A DNA stretch of 64,000 nucleotides from Pilimelia terevasa (GTDB lineage Bacteria; Actinomycetota; Actinomycetes; Mycobacteriales; Micromonosporaceae). Shown piece after piece: positions 35,484-45,130 of this stretch. The notes under the pieces were generated by a model that was not told the DNA's origin, did not search any database, and saw only the letters and a program-made list of their open reading frames with translations. How positions within the stretch are numbered: position 1 is the first letter of the stretch; each line of letters begins with the position of its first letter. The translations under genes were made by a program, and so were the position numbers. The DNA is taken from contig NZ_BMQC01000019.1 in assembly GCF_014647915.1 (NCBI RefSeq), positions 1-64,000 of the forward strand. Reading direction: 5' to 3'.

Positions 35484-36359
35484 GTGCCCGCGACCTCGTA
35501 CCCACCCGGCCCGCCGTCCCGCCCGCGACGGCCGTGGCCGGTGTCCGACGACGACCTGTACCGCCCGCCGGGCGGCGCCGCCGCCGACGACCCCGACCCG
35601 TGGCCGGACCCCCCGCCGACCGTCCCGGACGTGCCGCGGACCTTCGGCGCGACCGCGTTCGACCGACCCAGCGGCTGGCTCCTGGACCCGGGCCGGCGCG
35701 GTCTGCGCGCGCTGGCCGTCGTCGCCGTGATCGTGGTGGTGATCGCCGCCGCGGCCGCGTGGTGGAGCCGCCCGCGGGTCGACCCGGTCCCGGAGCCGGC
35801 GGAGAGCGGCCTGGTCGCCAGCGTCCCCGCCGGCCGGCCGGCGGCCGACGCTACCGGAGCCCCGCCCGCGGACGGGGCCGCCCCCGGCAGCGCCGGGCCG
35901 CCCGGCGGCGCGGCCGCCGAGGTCGTGGTGTCGGTCGGCGGCCGGGTCCGCCGGCCGGGCCTGGTCCGGCTGCCCGCGGGGGCGCGCGTCGCCGACGCGG
36001 TGGCCGCGGCCGGCGGCGTGCTTGCCGGCGCCGCCACGCCCTACCTCAACCTGGCCCGCCGTGTCGTCGACGGCGAACTGATCCTCGTGGGCGTGACGCC
36101 CCCGCCGGGCGGCATCCCGGGCGCCGCGCCGGCCGCCGGGTCCGGAGCCGGGCCGGCGGCGCCGGCCGGCCGGGTCAACCTGAACACCGCGACCGTCGCC
36201 CAGTTCGACACGCTGCCCGGCGTCGGTCCGGTCCTGGCGGCGCGGCTGGTCGAGTTCCGCGAACGCAACGGGGGCTTCCGGGCCGTCGCCGACCTGCGCC
36301 GGGTCGACGGTATCGGGAGCACGCGCTACGAGCGCCTCAAGGACCTGGTGGCGCTGTGA
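35484..36359 (+). CDS. comEA: ComEA-type DNA-binding protein
   Basis: A 291-residue membrane-anchored protein. A cytoplasmic Pro-rich N-terminus is followed by one transmembrane segment (about residues 76-93), an SLBB domain (VVSVGGRVRRPGLVRLPAGARVADAV, about 147-200) and a C-terminal double helix-hairpin-helix (VNLNTATVAQFDTLPGVGPVLA ... GIGSTRYERLK). In competence systems ComEA binds incoming DNA outside the membrane. GTG start, probably leaderless, and coupled to comEC by a GTGA overlap. Confidence 0.9.
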   Translation: MPATSYPPGPPSRPRRPWPVSDDDLYRPPGGAAADDPDPWPDPPPTVPDVPRTFGATAFDRPSGWLLDPGRRGLRALAVVAVIVVVIAAAAAWWSRPRVDPVPEPAESGLVASVPAGRPAADATGAPPADGAAPGSAGPPGGAAAEVVVSVGGRVRRPGLVRLPAGARVADAVAAAGGVLAGAATPYLNLARRVVDGELILVGVTPPPGGIPGAAPAAGSGAGPAAPAGRVNLNTATVAQFDTLPGVGPVLAARLVEFRERNGGFRAVADLRRVDGIGSTRYERLKDLVAL

Positions 36360-38850
36360 GCGCGGCCCGGGCCGTCGACCTGCGGCTCGCGGCGGCGGCC
36401 CTCGGCGTGTGGCTCGGCGCCGCCGCCGCCCTGTGGCTGCGGGCGGGCGTCGCGGCCGCCGCGGGCGGGGTGGCCGCGGCCGCGGCGCTGCTGCTGGCCC
36501 GGCGCGCGGCGTGCGCGCGGACCGCGGGCGCGCCGCCTCCGCCCTCCCGCCGCCGGGCCGGTCGGTGGAGCCGCTGCGTCGCCGCAGCGGCCCGGCGGTG
36601 CGGGTGGGCGGTGCTGGCCGCGGTCGCCGGAGGGCTGGCGGTGGGTGCGGCGGTCACCGCGCTGCGGGTGGCCGAGCGCGACGCCGCGCCGGTGCGGGAG
36701 GCGGTGGCGGCGGGCTGGCGGAGCGAGGTCGCCCTGACGGTCACCGACGACCCGCGACCGGTGGGCGGCGGCGCGGGGCCGGCGACGTACCTGGTGCCGG
36801 CCCGGCTGACCGCCACCCGGTCGCCGACCGGTGCCGTGCTCCGGTCCGACGTGCAGGTCGTCGTGCTGGGGCGGCACGTCGGCTGGCGGAACCTGCTGCC
36901 CGGCCAGCGGGTCGCGGCCGCGGTGCGGTTCGGCGCCGCGCGCCCCGGGGACCTGACCGCGGCGGCGGTCAGCGCCGCCGACGCTCCGCTGCCGCGGGGC
37001 CGACCGCCCTGGGTACAGCGAGCGGCCGGCGGCCTGCGCGCGGGCCTGGCGACGGCGTGCCGCCACCTGCCGCCGGAGCCCGGCGGGCTGCTCCCCGGGC
37101 TCGTTCTGGGCGACACCTCCCGCCTGCCGGCGGCCGTCGCGGCCGACTTCCGCACCACCGGGATGACCCACCTCGTCGCCGTGTCGGGCAGCAACGTGGC
37201 GATCGTGCTCGGCGCCGTGCTGCTGGCGGGCCGGTGGTCCCGGGCCGGACCGCGGTGGTGCGGCGCGGCGTGCCTCGTCGCGCTCGTCGGTTTCGTGGTT
37301 CTCGTCCGGCCCTCGCCGAGCGTCCTGCGGGCGGCCGCGATGGGGGCGGTCGGCCTGGTGGCGCTGGTCGGCGGCCGGCGCAAGGTCGCGGCACCGGCGC
37401 TGTGCGCGACGGTGATCGCCCTGGTCGTCCACGACCCCGCCCTGGCCGGTGAACCGGGCTTCGTGCTGTCGGTCGTGGCCACCGCCGCCCTGATCCTCGT
37501 GGCGCCGCGCTGGCGGGACGCACTGCGCGCGCGGGGCGTACCGGCGGGCCTCGCCGAGGCACTGTGCGTTCCGGCGGCGGCGCAGGTGGCCTGCGGACCG
37601 GTGGTGGCGGCGCTGTCCGGCACGGTGAGTCCGGTGGCGGTGGCGGCCAATCTCCTCGCGGCCCCGGCGGTCGCCCCGGCAACCGTCCTGGGCGTCGGCG
37701 CGACGGTCGTGGCGCCGTGGGCGCCGCCGCTCGGCGACCTGCTCGTGGCGGTCGCCCGCTGGCCGGCCGAGTGGCTGGTGGCCGTTGCGCACGTCGGGGC
37801 GCAGGTGCCGGGTGCGGTGCTGCCGTGGCCGGCCGGTGTCACCGGCGCCGCCCTGTTGGCCGTCGTGACGGGCGGGCTGCTCTGCGCGGGTCGCCGGCAG
37901 GCGGTGCGGCGGGTCGTCGCGGTAGCGGCGGCCGCGGGCGTCGTGGGGGCGCTTCCCGTCCGGCTCGTCGCCGCCGGCTGGCCGCCGCCGGGCTGGGTGG
38001 CGGTGGCGTGCGACGTGGGCCAGGGCGACGCCGTCGTCCTGCCGGCCGGCGGCGCCGACGCCGTGGTCGTCGACGCGGGGCCGGAGCCGGCGGCGGTCGA
38101 CCGCTGCCTCACCGCGCTGGGGGTGCGCCGCGTGCGGCTGCTGGTCCTCAGCCACTTCCACCTCGACCACGTCGCGGGGGTGCCCGGCGTGGCCCGCGGC
38201 CGGATGATCGACACCGTCGTCGCCCCCGCCGTCGCCGGGGACATGGCCGGCGGACGCCTGCCGGCGACCGTCCGCGCGGCGCTGCCCGGCCCGCCGCGCG
38301 TGCCGGGGCCGGGGTGGACCTTCAGGGCCGGCCCGGCGCGGCTGACCGCCCTCGGCCCGGCCACCCCGCTGCGCGGCACCCGGTCGGACGCCAACAACAA
38401 CTCGCTGGTCGTCGTCGCGCAGGTGCGCGGGGTGTCGGTCCTGCTCACCGGTGACGCCGAGGTGGAACGCCAGCAGGAGCTGCTCGCCGCCCCCGGGTCG
38501 GTCCGCGCGCAGGTCCTGAAGGTCGCCCACCACGGCAGCGCCTACCAGGAGCCCGGCTTCCTCGACGCGGTCCGCCCCACGGTCGCGTTGATCTCGGCGG
38601 GCCGCGGCAACCGGTACGGGCACCCCCACCCGTCCGTCGTCGGCCAGCTCCGGCGCGCGGGCGTGCGGGTCCTGCGCACCGACGTGGACGGTGACGTCGC
38701 CGTCGCCGTCGGGGCCGGGGGGCTGGCGGCGGCCGTGCGCGGCCCGGCCCCGGGTACCCGTCGGCGCGCCGGGCGCCGGCGCCCGGCACCACCCCGGCGG
38801 TGTACGGCGGAGGGCGGCCCGGGCGTCTCCGTGCGACGATGGCGGGGTGA
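36356..38850 (+). CDS. comEC: ComEC/Rec2 family membrane protein, frame lacks its own stop
   Basis: The N-terminal membrane part has the ComEC core (TTGMTHLVAVSGSNVAIVL near residue 265; RPSPSVLRAAAMGAVGLVAL). The C-terminal metallo-beta-lactamase domain has DVGQGDA, LSHFHLDHVAG, LLTGDAE and KVAHHGS, and ends near 38740. DNA uptake channel function is inferred. No in-frame stop occurs after this domain: the GTG frame from 36356 stays open through all of holA, in a different frame, and joins the next gene's frame to a stop at 41002. A single-base indel between about 38740 and 38848 would end it at the TGA 38848-38850 with a GTGA overlap to holA, so that end is given here. Confidence 0.7.
38835..38840 (+). 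promoter_or_regulatory. -10-like element for leaderless transcription of holA
   Basis: GACGAT ends 6 nt before the GTG at 38847. It lies inside the extended comEC frame. Confidence 0.35.
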
Positions 38851-39818
38851 CCCCCACCGTCCCGCCCCCGCTGCTGCTCGTCCTCGGCGACGAGGAACTG
38901 CTCGTGGGTCGGGCGATCCAGGCCGCCAAGGCGTCCAACCCGGGCGGCGACATCGCCGAGTACGAGGCCGGCGCGCTCGACGCGGGGGCGGTGGCCGAGA
39001 TGCTGAGCCCGTCCCTGTTCGGCGGCCGGCGGGTGGTCATCGTGCGGGCCGGCCAGGACGCCCGCAAGGACCTGGCTGCCGCCCTGCTCGCGTACGCCGC
39101 CGCTCCCGACCCCGAGATCAGCCTCGTCGTGGCGCACGCGGGCGGCGCCAAGGGCAAGGCGCTCGCCGAGGGCCTGCGCGCGGCCGGCGCGACGGTGGTA
39201 CCGGCGGCGAAGGTCACCAGACACCGCGACCGGGTGGACTTCGTCCGCGACGAGGTGCACCGCTGCGGGGGCCAGATCACTGCCGACGGTGTGGAGGCGC
39301 TGGTGGAGGCGGTCGGCAACGACCTGCGGGAGTTGTCCGCCGCCTGCTCCCAGCTCGTCGCCGACGTCACCGGCCGGATCGACGCGCAGACCGTGGCCCG
39401 GTACCACCGCGGTCGGGCCGAGGTCAGCGGGTTCACGGTGGCGGACGCGGCCGTGGTCGGCGACCTGCCCGCGGCGTTGGTGGCCCTGCGCTGGGCGCTG
39501 ACGGTCGGGGTGGACCCGGTGCCGATCGCCGACGCGCTGGCCGACGGCGTCCGCACCGTCGGCCGGGTGGCCGGCGGGCGCGGCAGCGCCCACCAGCTCG
39601 CGAGTACCCTCGGCCTGCCTCCGTGGAAGGTCGAGCGCGCGCAGCGGCAGGCCCGGGGCTGGACCCCCGAGGGCATCGTCGCGGCCATGCGCGCGGCCGC
39701 CGACTGCAACGCCGCCGTCAAGGGCGGCGCCGAGGACCGGGCCTACGCGCTGGAGCGGGCGCTGACGACCATCGTCGCGGCCCGCCGCGCCGAGGCCCCG
39801 GCAGCAAGCCGACGCTGA
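38847..39818 (+). CDS. holA: DNA polymerase III delta subunit
   Basis: The clamp-loader delta subunit opens the beta clamp. The 323 residues match the family: VLGDEELLVGRAIQA at the start, SLFGGRRVVIV, AVGNDLRELSAACSQL and a C-terminal helical region ending in a basic tail (DRAYALERALTTIVAARR). GTG start, no clear ribosome-binding site. It overlaps the next gene by 1 nt (TGATG). The comEC frame runs through it in the +2 frame. Confidence 0.9.
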   Translation: MTPTVPPPLLLVLGDEELLVGRAIQAAKASNPGGDIAEYEAGALDAGAVAEMLSPSLFGGRRVVIVRAGQDARKDLAAALLAYAAAPDPEISLVVAHAGGAKGKALAEGLRAAGATVVPAAKVTRHRDRVDFVRDEVHRCGGQITADGVEALVEAVGNDLRELSAACSQLVADVTGRIDAQTVARYHRGRAEVSGFTVADAAVVGDLPAALVALRWALTVGVDPVPIADALADGVRTVGRVAGGRGSAHQLASTLGLPPWKVERAQRQARGWTPEGIVAAMRAAADCNAAVKGGAEDRAYALERALTTIVAARRAEAPAASRR

Positions 39819-41002
39819 TGGCGGCCTTCCGGAAGTACCTCGACCCACGCCGTCGCCACCACACGTGGTACACCCGCCTGCTGCGGCTCCGCCACCTGCA
39901 CCTCACCGGCATCCGGGGCCTCCTGCTCGGCGAGGGGTCGGTTCTCGCGGCCCTGCTGCTCGCGTTCGCGGAGATCGCGCCCTGGTGGGGCGCCGCGATC
40001 CTGCCGCTGGCGGTGGCGGGCGTGGTCAAGTGGAACGACCAGCTCGCCGGTGCCCTGCCGGCCGCCGGTCCGGCCGCGGCGCGCCCCGGCCCCGTGGCGC
40101 GCGCCACCACCGGCCGCGGCGCCGGCCCCCGCGGCGGCACCGGCTCCCCGCGAGTTCCCGTCCCCGCAGGGGCAGCCTTCCGGCCTGCTCGGCCCACCGG
40201 TGGGACGGCGACGCCCCGCCGAGGTCCCGCGGCGCCGTGGCCCGCGGCGGTGGCCGGCCGGACGGTGCCCACTGCCGCACCCGCAGGCAGCGACGCCTGC
40301 GTGCCCGCTGCCAGGCAGGCGGGTGTGGATCCCGCGCAGCACGACGTTCGCGGCCCCCTGGTGCCCTACCCCCTCGACCCGAGCGGCGAGCTGCCCGGTT
40401 CCCGGTCGGAAGCGCCCGCACGGCGCCGCGGCCGTCGGTACCGCTCCGGTGCGTCGGCCCCGTCCCGGCAGGAGGCGTCCGACTCCGACGCGTTGTGGCA
40501 GGAGGCGGCCGGTGCGGCCGCGGGTACGGGCACCGGCACGTCGGCGCACAGCCGGCACAGCAGCCACGGCCGGCCCGGAGGACGGCACGCCGCCGTCAGC
40601 ACCGCAGCACCGGCTGCCGAGTCGGACGCCGGCGGCGGCCACCCGGTTGGGCTCGCCGGACCGGGCACCGCCACTGGCGAACGCGACGCCGGGACAAACC
40701 CCTACGTGACGCCGCCAGCGAACCCCGCCACCGGCGCGAGCGGAACAACCAGCGCAAACAGGACGACCAGCGGGAGCAGGACGACCAGCGGAGCCAGCAC
40801 GATCGGCGAAGGTGCGACAGGCGCGGACCGACCGCCCGGCCAGGATCCGTCCACGAGCCTGGAGAGAGCGGCGTACCGGGACGGGGCAGCCAGCCGGCAG
40901 GCGGCGCAGCGGATCGTCGGACAGCGCCCGGTCCCCGACGCCGAGCAGGCGGCGCACTCCGGCTGGCGCGCTCGCCAGTCGGCCGCCCACTACTACGACT
41001 GA
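39818..41002 (+). CDS. Membrane protein with a long disordered tail
   Basis: A 394-residue protein. It begins MAAFRKYLDPRRRHHTWYTRLLRLRHLHLTG..., a very basic stretch, then has two hydrophobic segments (VLAALLLAFAEIAPWWG and AAILPLAVAGVVKW). About 310 residues rich in Pro, Ala, Gly, Ser and Thr follow, with SGTTSANRTTSGSRTTSG-type repeats. The last 30 residues are charged. Its start overlaps the holA stop by 1 nt, and it shares the reading frame of comEC. I do not recognise a family. Confidence 0.6.
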   Translation: MAAFRKYLDPRRRHHTWYTRLLRLRHLHLTGIRGLLLGEGSVLAALLLAFAEIAPWWGAAILPLAVAGVVKWNDQLAGALPAAGPAAARPGPVARATTGRGAGPRGGTGSPRVPVPAGAAFRPARPTGGTATPRRGPAAPWPAAVAGRTVPTAAPAGSDACVPAARQAGVDPAQHDVRGPLVPYPLDPSGELPGSRSEAPARRRGRRYRSGASAPSRQEASDSDALWQEAAGAAAGTGTGTSAHSRHSSHGRPGGRHAAVSTAAPAAESDAGGGHPVGLAGPGTATGERDAGTNPYVTPPANPATGASGTTSANRTTSGSRTTSGASTIGEGATGADRPPGQDPSTSLERAAYRDGAASRQAAQRIVGQRPVPDAEQAAHSGWRARQSAAHYYD

Positions 41003-41115
41003 CCGCGCCGCACCCGACGGCTACTTCCGCGCCTGGGCGGACGCTCGCGCCTGTATGTCGCCGCGTCGCCCACGGGCGAGCGGCGGTGTGGGGGCTGTCC
41101 CGTCAGGCAGTATCG

Positions 41116-41161
41116 GATTCCCGCGCGTGCGTTGATGTCAGATTCCCGTGTGTGCCGTTGA
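41116..41161 (+). repeat. Imperfect 20-bp direct repeat
   Basis: GATTCCCGCGCGTGCGTTGA (41116-41135) and a 21-bp near copy (41141-41161) that differs by two substitutions and an inserted base, 5 bp apart. Confidence 0.5.
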
Positions 41162-41181
41162 CCGGCCGGCGGACGTAACGA

Positions 41182-41222
41182 CCGCGGGGCGCGTCGCGGG
41201 AGACCCGCCACGCGCCCCGCGG
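41182..41222 (-). terminator. Hairpin downstream of rpsT
   Basis: A perfect 13-bp inverted repeat (41182-41194 with 41210-41222) with a loop that itself contains GCGGG/CCCGC. A second 8-bp hairpin lies at 41258-41276, nearer the rpsT stop. Confidence 0.6.
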
Positions 41223-41257
41223 TGCGGAGTCGCTGGTCGCCCGCATGACCGGGCGGT

Positions 41258-41276
41258 GCCGGCTCCGGGAGCCGGC
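41258..41276 (-). terminator. First hairpin after rpsT
   Basis: GCCGGCTC-CGG-GAGCCGGC, an 8-bp perfect stem with a 3-nt loop directly after the rpsT stop. Confidence 0.5.
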
Positions 41277-41282
41277 CTGGCT

Positions 41283-41549
41283 TCAGGAGCCCAGCGTCTG
41301 GAGCTTCTTCGCGATCGCCGACTTGCGGTTCGCGGCCTGGTTCTTGTGGATGACGCCCTTGCTGACGGCCTTGTCGAGCTTGCGGCTGGCCTCGCGCAGG
41401 AGGGCGCCCGCGGCGTCGTTGTCGCCGCCGGTGGCGGCCTCGTGGAACCGTCGGACAACCGTCTTCAGCGACGACTTGACCGACTTGTTCCGCAGCCGAC
41501 GCTTCTCGTTCTGCCGGTTGCGCTTGATCTGGGACTTGATGTTCGCCAC
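41283..41549 (-). CDS. rpsT: Ribosomal protein S20
   Basis: An 88-residue small-subunit protein that binds 16S rRNA. It begins [21 protein letters not shown] and has [24 protein letters not shown] and [16 protein letters not shown], the standard S20 layout. GTG start. Convergent to the upstream cluster and divergent from lepA, the conserved actinobacterial arrangement. Two hairpins follow. Confidence 0.97.
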   Translation of the reverse strand: MANIKSQIKRNRQNEKRRLRNKSVKSSLKTVVRRFHEAATGGDNDAAGALLREASRKLDKAVSKGVIHKNQAANRKSAIAKKLQTLGS

Positions 41550-41848
41550 GCGACAGCCTCGTCCTGGTAGCTCGGGATGATCAGTTCATGGTGCGCGCGG
41601 GCACGCCGGAGCATCCGCCACACACGCGAAAAGTGAGGTTACCAGTTCGCCGCCCCGCCACGAAAACGGGGGACGACCCCGACGGGCCGCCGCGCACCCG
41701 ACGCCGCCCCGCGGCGACCGTGCCCGAGCTGCCCGCCGCGCCGCCGCGGCGGGATGCCCGCCCGCCGACCCCGGGCGGGGGCGGGGTCCGGCGCGCGACG
41801 CCATGGGAGGATGGGAGGCCGTTGACGGGACCTGGAGATCGGACGACT

Positions 41849-43726
41849 GTGCCACCGACGCATTCCGGCGTGAGTAAGCCTGGGGCGACCGTGCCCGCAC
41901 ACATCCGAAACTTCTGCATCATCGCCCACATCGACCACGGCAAGTCGACGCTGGCGGACCGGATGCTCCAGCTCACCGAGGTGGTCGACCCGCGGCAGAT
42001 GCGGGCGCAGTACCTGGACCGGATGGACATCGAGCGCGAGCGCGGCATCACCATCAAGAGCCAGGCCGTGCGGATGCCGTGGACCGTGCGCGAGGGGGAG
42101 CGGACCGGCGAGTCGGTGATCCTGAACATGATCGACACCCCGGGGCACGTCGACTTCACGTACGAGGTGTCGCGCAGCCTCGCCGCCTGCGAGGGTGCCG
42201 TCCTGCTCGTGGACGCCGCGCAGGGCATCGAGGCGCAGACGCTGGCCAACCTGTACCTGGCCATGGAGAACGAGCTGCACGTCATCCCGGTGCTCAACAA
42301 GATCGACCTGCCGGCCGCCCAGCCGGAGAAGTACGCCGAGGAGCTGGCGCACCTCATCGGCTGCCAGCCCGAGGACTGCATCCGCGTCTCCGGCAAGACC
42401 GGTCTCGGGGTGCCGTACCTGCTGGACGAGATCGTCCGCCAGTTCCCCGCCCCGGTCGGCGACGCCGACGCCCCGGCCCGCGCGATGATCTTCGACTCGG
42501 TGTACGACATCTACCGCGGGGTGGTGACCTACGTCCGGGTCATCGACGGGCGCATCGAGGCCCGCGACCGGATCAAGATGATGTCCACGGGCGCGGTGCA
42601 CGAGTTGCTGGAGATCGGCGTCATCTCGCCCGAGATGGTCAAGGCCGGCGCGCTGAGCGTCGGCGAGGTCGGGTACCTGATCACCGGGGTGAAGGACGTC
42701 CGCCAGTCCCGCGTCGGCGACACCGTGACGATCAACCAGCGCCCCGCCAGGGAGGCGCTGGGCGGCTACAAGGACCCGAAGCCGATGGTCTACTCGGGCC
42801 TGTACCCGATCGACGGCTCGGACTACCCGGCGCTGCGCGACGCCCTGGACAAGCTGAAGCTCAACGACGCCGCGCTGGTCTACGAGCCGGAGACCTCGGC
42901 CGCGCTCGGCTTCGGTTTCCGCTGCGGCTTCCTGGGCCTGCTGCACCTGGAGATCATCGCCGAGCGGCTGGAGCGCGAGTTCAACCTCGACCTGATCTCG
43001 ACCGCGCCGAACGTCGTCTACCGGGTCGACCTGGAGGGCGGCGCCTCGGTGGTGGTGACCAACCCGAGCGAGTACCCCACCGGCAAGATCCACCAGGTGC
43101 ACGAGCCGACGGTCAAGGCCACCGTCCTGACGCCCAACGACTACGTCGGCGCGGTGATGGAGCTGTGCCAGGGCCGCCGCGGCGTCCTGCAGGGCATGGA
43201 CTACCTGTCCGCCGACCGGGTCGAGCTGCGCTACACGCTGCCGCTGGCCGAGATCATCTTCGACTTCTTCGACCAGCTCAAGAGCAAGACCAAGGGGTAC
43301 GCCAGCCTCGACTACGAGCCCAGCGGCGAGCAGGTCAGCGACCTGGTCAAGGTGGACATCCTGCTGCACGGCGACGCGGTGGACGCGTTCAGCGCGATCG
43401 TGCACAAGGACAAGGCGTACGCCTACGGCACCACCATCGCCGCCAAGCTCCAGAAGCTGATCCCGCGCCAGCAGTTCGAGGTGCCGATCCAGGCGGCCAT
43501 CGGCAACCGGGTCATTGCCCGCGAGACGATCCGCGCGATCCGCAAGGACGTGCTGGCCAAGTGCTACGGCGGCGACATCAGCCGCAAGCGCAAGCTGCTG
43601 GAGAAGCAGAAGGAGGGCAAGAAGCGGATGAAGATGGTCGGCCGGGTGGAGGTACCGCAGGAGGCCTTCATCGCCGCGCTGTCGACCTCCGACGCGCCCG
43701 AGGCCGGCAAGGGCGGAAAACGCTGA
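41849..43726 (+). CDS. lepA: Elongation factor 4
   Basis: A 625-residue ribosome-binding GTPase that back-translocates stalled ribosomes. The G domain has AHIDHGKST (near residue 27), [18 protein letters not shown] and NKIDLP. The LepA-specific C-terminus follows, with [43 protein letters not shown] at 41849 with GGAG about 12 nt upstream was chosen; another GTG at 41870 would also fit, and a TTG at 41822 follows GGGAGG too closely. Confidence 0.93.
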   Translation: MPPTHSGVSKPGATVPAHIRNFCIIAHIDHGKSTLADRMLQLTEVVDPRQMRAQYLDRMDIERERGITIKSQAVRMPWTVREGERTGESVILNMIDTPGHVDFTYEVSRSLAACEGAVLLVDAAQGIEAQTLANLYLAMENELHVIPVLNKIDLPAAQPEKYAEELAHLIGCQPEDCIRVSGKTGLGVPYLLDEIVRQFPAPVGDADAPARAMIFDSVYDIYRGVVTYVRVIDGRIEARDRIKMMSTGAVHELLEIGVISPEMVKAGALSVGEVGYLITGVKDVRQSRVGDTVTINQRPAREALGGYKDPKPMVYSGLYPIDGSDYPALRDALDKLKLNDAALVYEPETSAALGFGFRCGFLGLLHLEIIAERLEREFNLDLISTAPNVVYRVDLEGGASVVVTNPSEYPTGKIHQVHEPTVKATVLTPNDYVGAVMELCQGRRGVLQGMDYLSADRVELRYTLPLAEIIFDFFDQLKSKTKGYASLDYEPSGEQVSDLVKVDILLHGDAVDAFSAIVHKDKAYAYGTTIAAKLQKLIPRQQFEVPIQAAIGNRVIARETIRAIRKDVLAKCYGGDISRKRKLLEKQKEGKKRMKMVGRVEVPQEAFIAALSTSDAPEAGKGGKR

Positions 43727-43806
43727 GTTGGTGGCGCGTTTGGGCCGCGATCGCCCCGGGCATCTAGCCAGGTGTCCAAGGGTATCCCGCACGTGAGGAG
43801 CGGATC

Positions 43807-44091
43807 GTGACCGTCACTGGCATTTTCACGGCGTTGATCGTCGGTCTGGTCATCGGCGCGCTGGGTCGGCTGGCCGTTCCCGGCAAGCAGAACATCCCGG
43901 TGTGGCTGACGATGCTGATCGGTGTCGTCGCCGCCCTGCTGGGCACGGCGCTGGCGCGCGTGCTCGGGGTGGACACCGAGGGCTTCAGCTTCCTGGAGCT
44001 GGGCGTGCAGGTGGCCCTGGCAGCGGCCGGCGTCTTCGCGGTCGTAGGCCTGACCGGCCGCGGCGACCGCACCACCCGCAGCATTCACTGA
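43807..44091 (+). CDS. GlsB/YeaQ/YmgE-type small membrane protein
   Basis: A 94-residue protein with three hydrophobic segments and the Gly-rich helices of the transglycosylase-associated family (IVGLVIGALGRLAVPG, MLIGVVAALLGTALA). Some homologues respond to acid or envelope stress. GTG at 43807 with GAGGAG 7 nt upstream. It stands alone after lepA and ends at a shared terminator. Confidence 0.85.
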   Translation: MTVTGIFTALIVGLVIGALGRLAVPGKQNIPVWLTMLIGVVAALLGTALARVLGVDTEGFSFLELGVQVALAAAGVFAVVGLTGRGDRTTRSIH

Positions 44092-44112
44092 TCAGAGGAC
44101 CAGACAGCACGC

Positions 44113-44154
44113 GCGGCGGGCGGGGAGACCGGGAACGGTCGACCCGCCCGCCGC
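44113..44154. terminator. Terminator between two converging genes
   Basis: A 12-bp perfect stem (44113-44124 with 44143-44154) between the GlsB-type gene and the minus-strand secreted protein gene. Confidence 0.6.
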
Positions 44155-44177
44155 GTGCGTGTGCCGCGGCGCCGCGC

Positions 44178-45035
44178 TCAACCGGCGGTGAAGACCTCGG
44201 CCGTGACGCCGCGCCCGGTCGCCTCGGGCGACGCGCCCCAGTCGCCCCGCTCGGCCGTCCAGCGCAGGCCGGCGTACGAGACGGCGCGGACGCCGTGCGC
44301 GGCCGCGTGGGCGACGAGCCAGTGGGCGTACCGCCAGCCGTGGCGGGCGGAGCCCGGCGCGACCGTGACGGCGTGGGTGTCCACGCCGCTGGTGGCGAAG
44401 TCGCCCCAGTCCAGCCGCAGCCCGCGCAGCACCGAGGTCGTGGCCGCGCCGTCGGCCGGGGAGTCGCCGCGGGGGACCGTGCAGGCGACCGCGCCGGTGG
44501 CCCGGCCGAGCAGCGCCCGCGTGAGCACCTCGGCCTCGTCGACCCACTTCTCGTACGCCTGCGGGAACGCCGAACGCTGCACGTGCTGGGCGGCGTCGGT
44601 GACCCGCATCCGCTCCCAGCCCCGCACCTTGGCCAGGCCCTGGTAGAACTTGCGGGCCGCGTACCGCGGGTTGCGGATCTGCTTCGGCGACCCCCAGCCC
44701 ATGCTCGGCCGCTGCTGGAACAGCCCGACCGAGTCGCGGTCGCCGCCGGGCAGGTTCTTCAGCTTCGACTCCTGCAGGGCCGTGGCCAGGGCCACCACGA
44801 CGGCCCGCTCTGGCATCTCCTGGCGCACGCCCATCGCGGCGATCGTGGCGGCGTTGGCGGTCTGGTCGGCGTCCAGGGCCACCTCGCCGCTGGCCTTCAC
44901 CGTGCAGTGCCGGTCGATGGCCGCCAGCCGCAGGCCGTCGAGGACGTCCCGGACCACGACGACCCCGAAGCCCGCGACGACCACGGCGGCGACCGCCGTC
45001 ACGACAACGGCGGTCACCTTGCGGCCACGTGACAT
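44178..45035 (-). CDS. Secreted lysozyme/transglycosylase-like protein
   Basis: A 285-residue protein with an N-terminal signal or anchor (VTAVVVTAVAAVVVAGFGVVVV). The segment ALATALQESKLKNLPGGDRDSVGLFQQRPSMGWG carries the catalytic-type Glu of SLT-like folds, followed by RYAARKFYQGLAKVRGWERM. Homologues are common in actinomycetes and are often given no function. The C-terminal half is unrecognised. AGGGAG precedes the ATG at 45035. A peptidoglycan role is inferred from the motif only. Confidence 0.75.
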   Translation of the reverse strand: MSRGRKVTAVVVTAVAAVVVAGFGVVVVRDVLDGLRLAAIDRHCTVKASGEVALDADQTANAATIAAMGVRQEMPERAVVVALATALQESKLKNLPGGDRDSVGLFQQRPSMGWGSPKQIRNPRYAARKFYQGLAKVRGWERMRVTDAAQHVQRSAFPQAYEKWVDEAEVLTRALLGRATGAVACTVPRGDSPADGAATTSVLRGLRLDWGDFATSGVDTHAVTVAPGSARHGWRYAHWLVAHAAAHGVRAVSYAGLRWTAERGDWGASPEATGRGVTAEVFTAG

Positions 45036-45130
45036 CTGCGTTCGCTCCCTGTGCGCGGTCGGGTCTCGCAAGCTTACGTCGCCCCCGCACCGTGACCGGT
45101 CCGCCGGGAGGGGGCCGACCAGGCGATCGG

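Larger units (their letters stand above)
41003..41282. other. Gap between the membrane protein and rpsT
   Basis: About 280 bp without a gene. It holds a two-copy imperfect direct repeat (41116-41161) and two hairpins that look like terminators of rpsT. Confidence 0.6.

Noticed and set aside
36356-41002. Annotating comEC-holA-membrane gene as one 1548-residue protein.
   Set aside because: holA is clearly coded in another frame inside it, and the part after 38740 in the comEC frame is Arg/Gly/Pro-rich shadow sequence.
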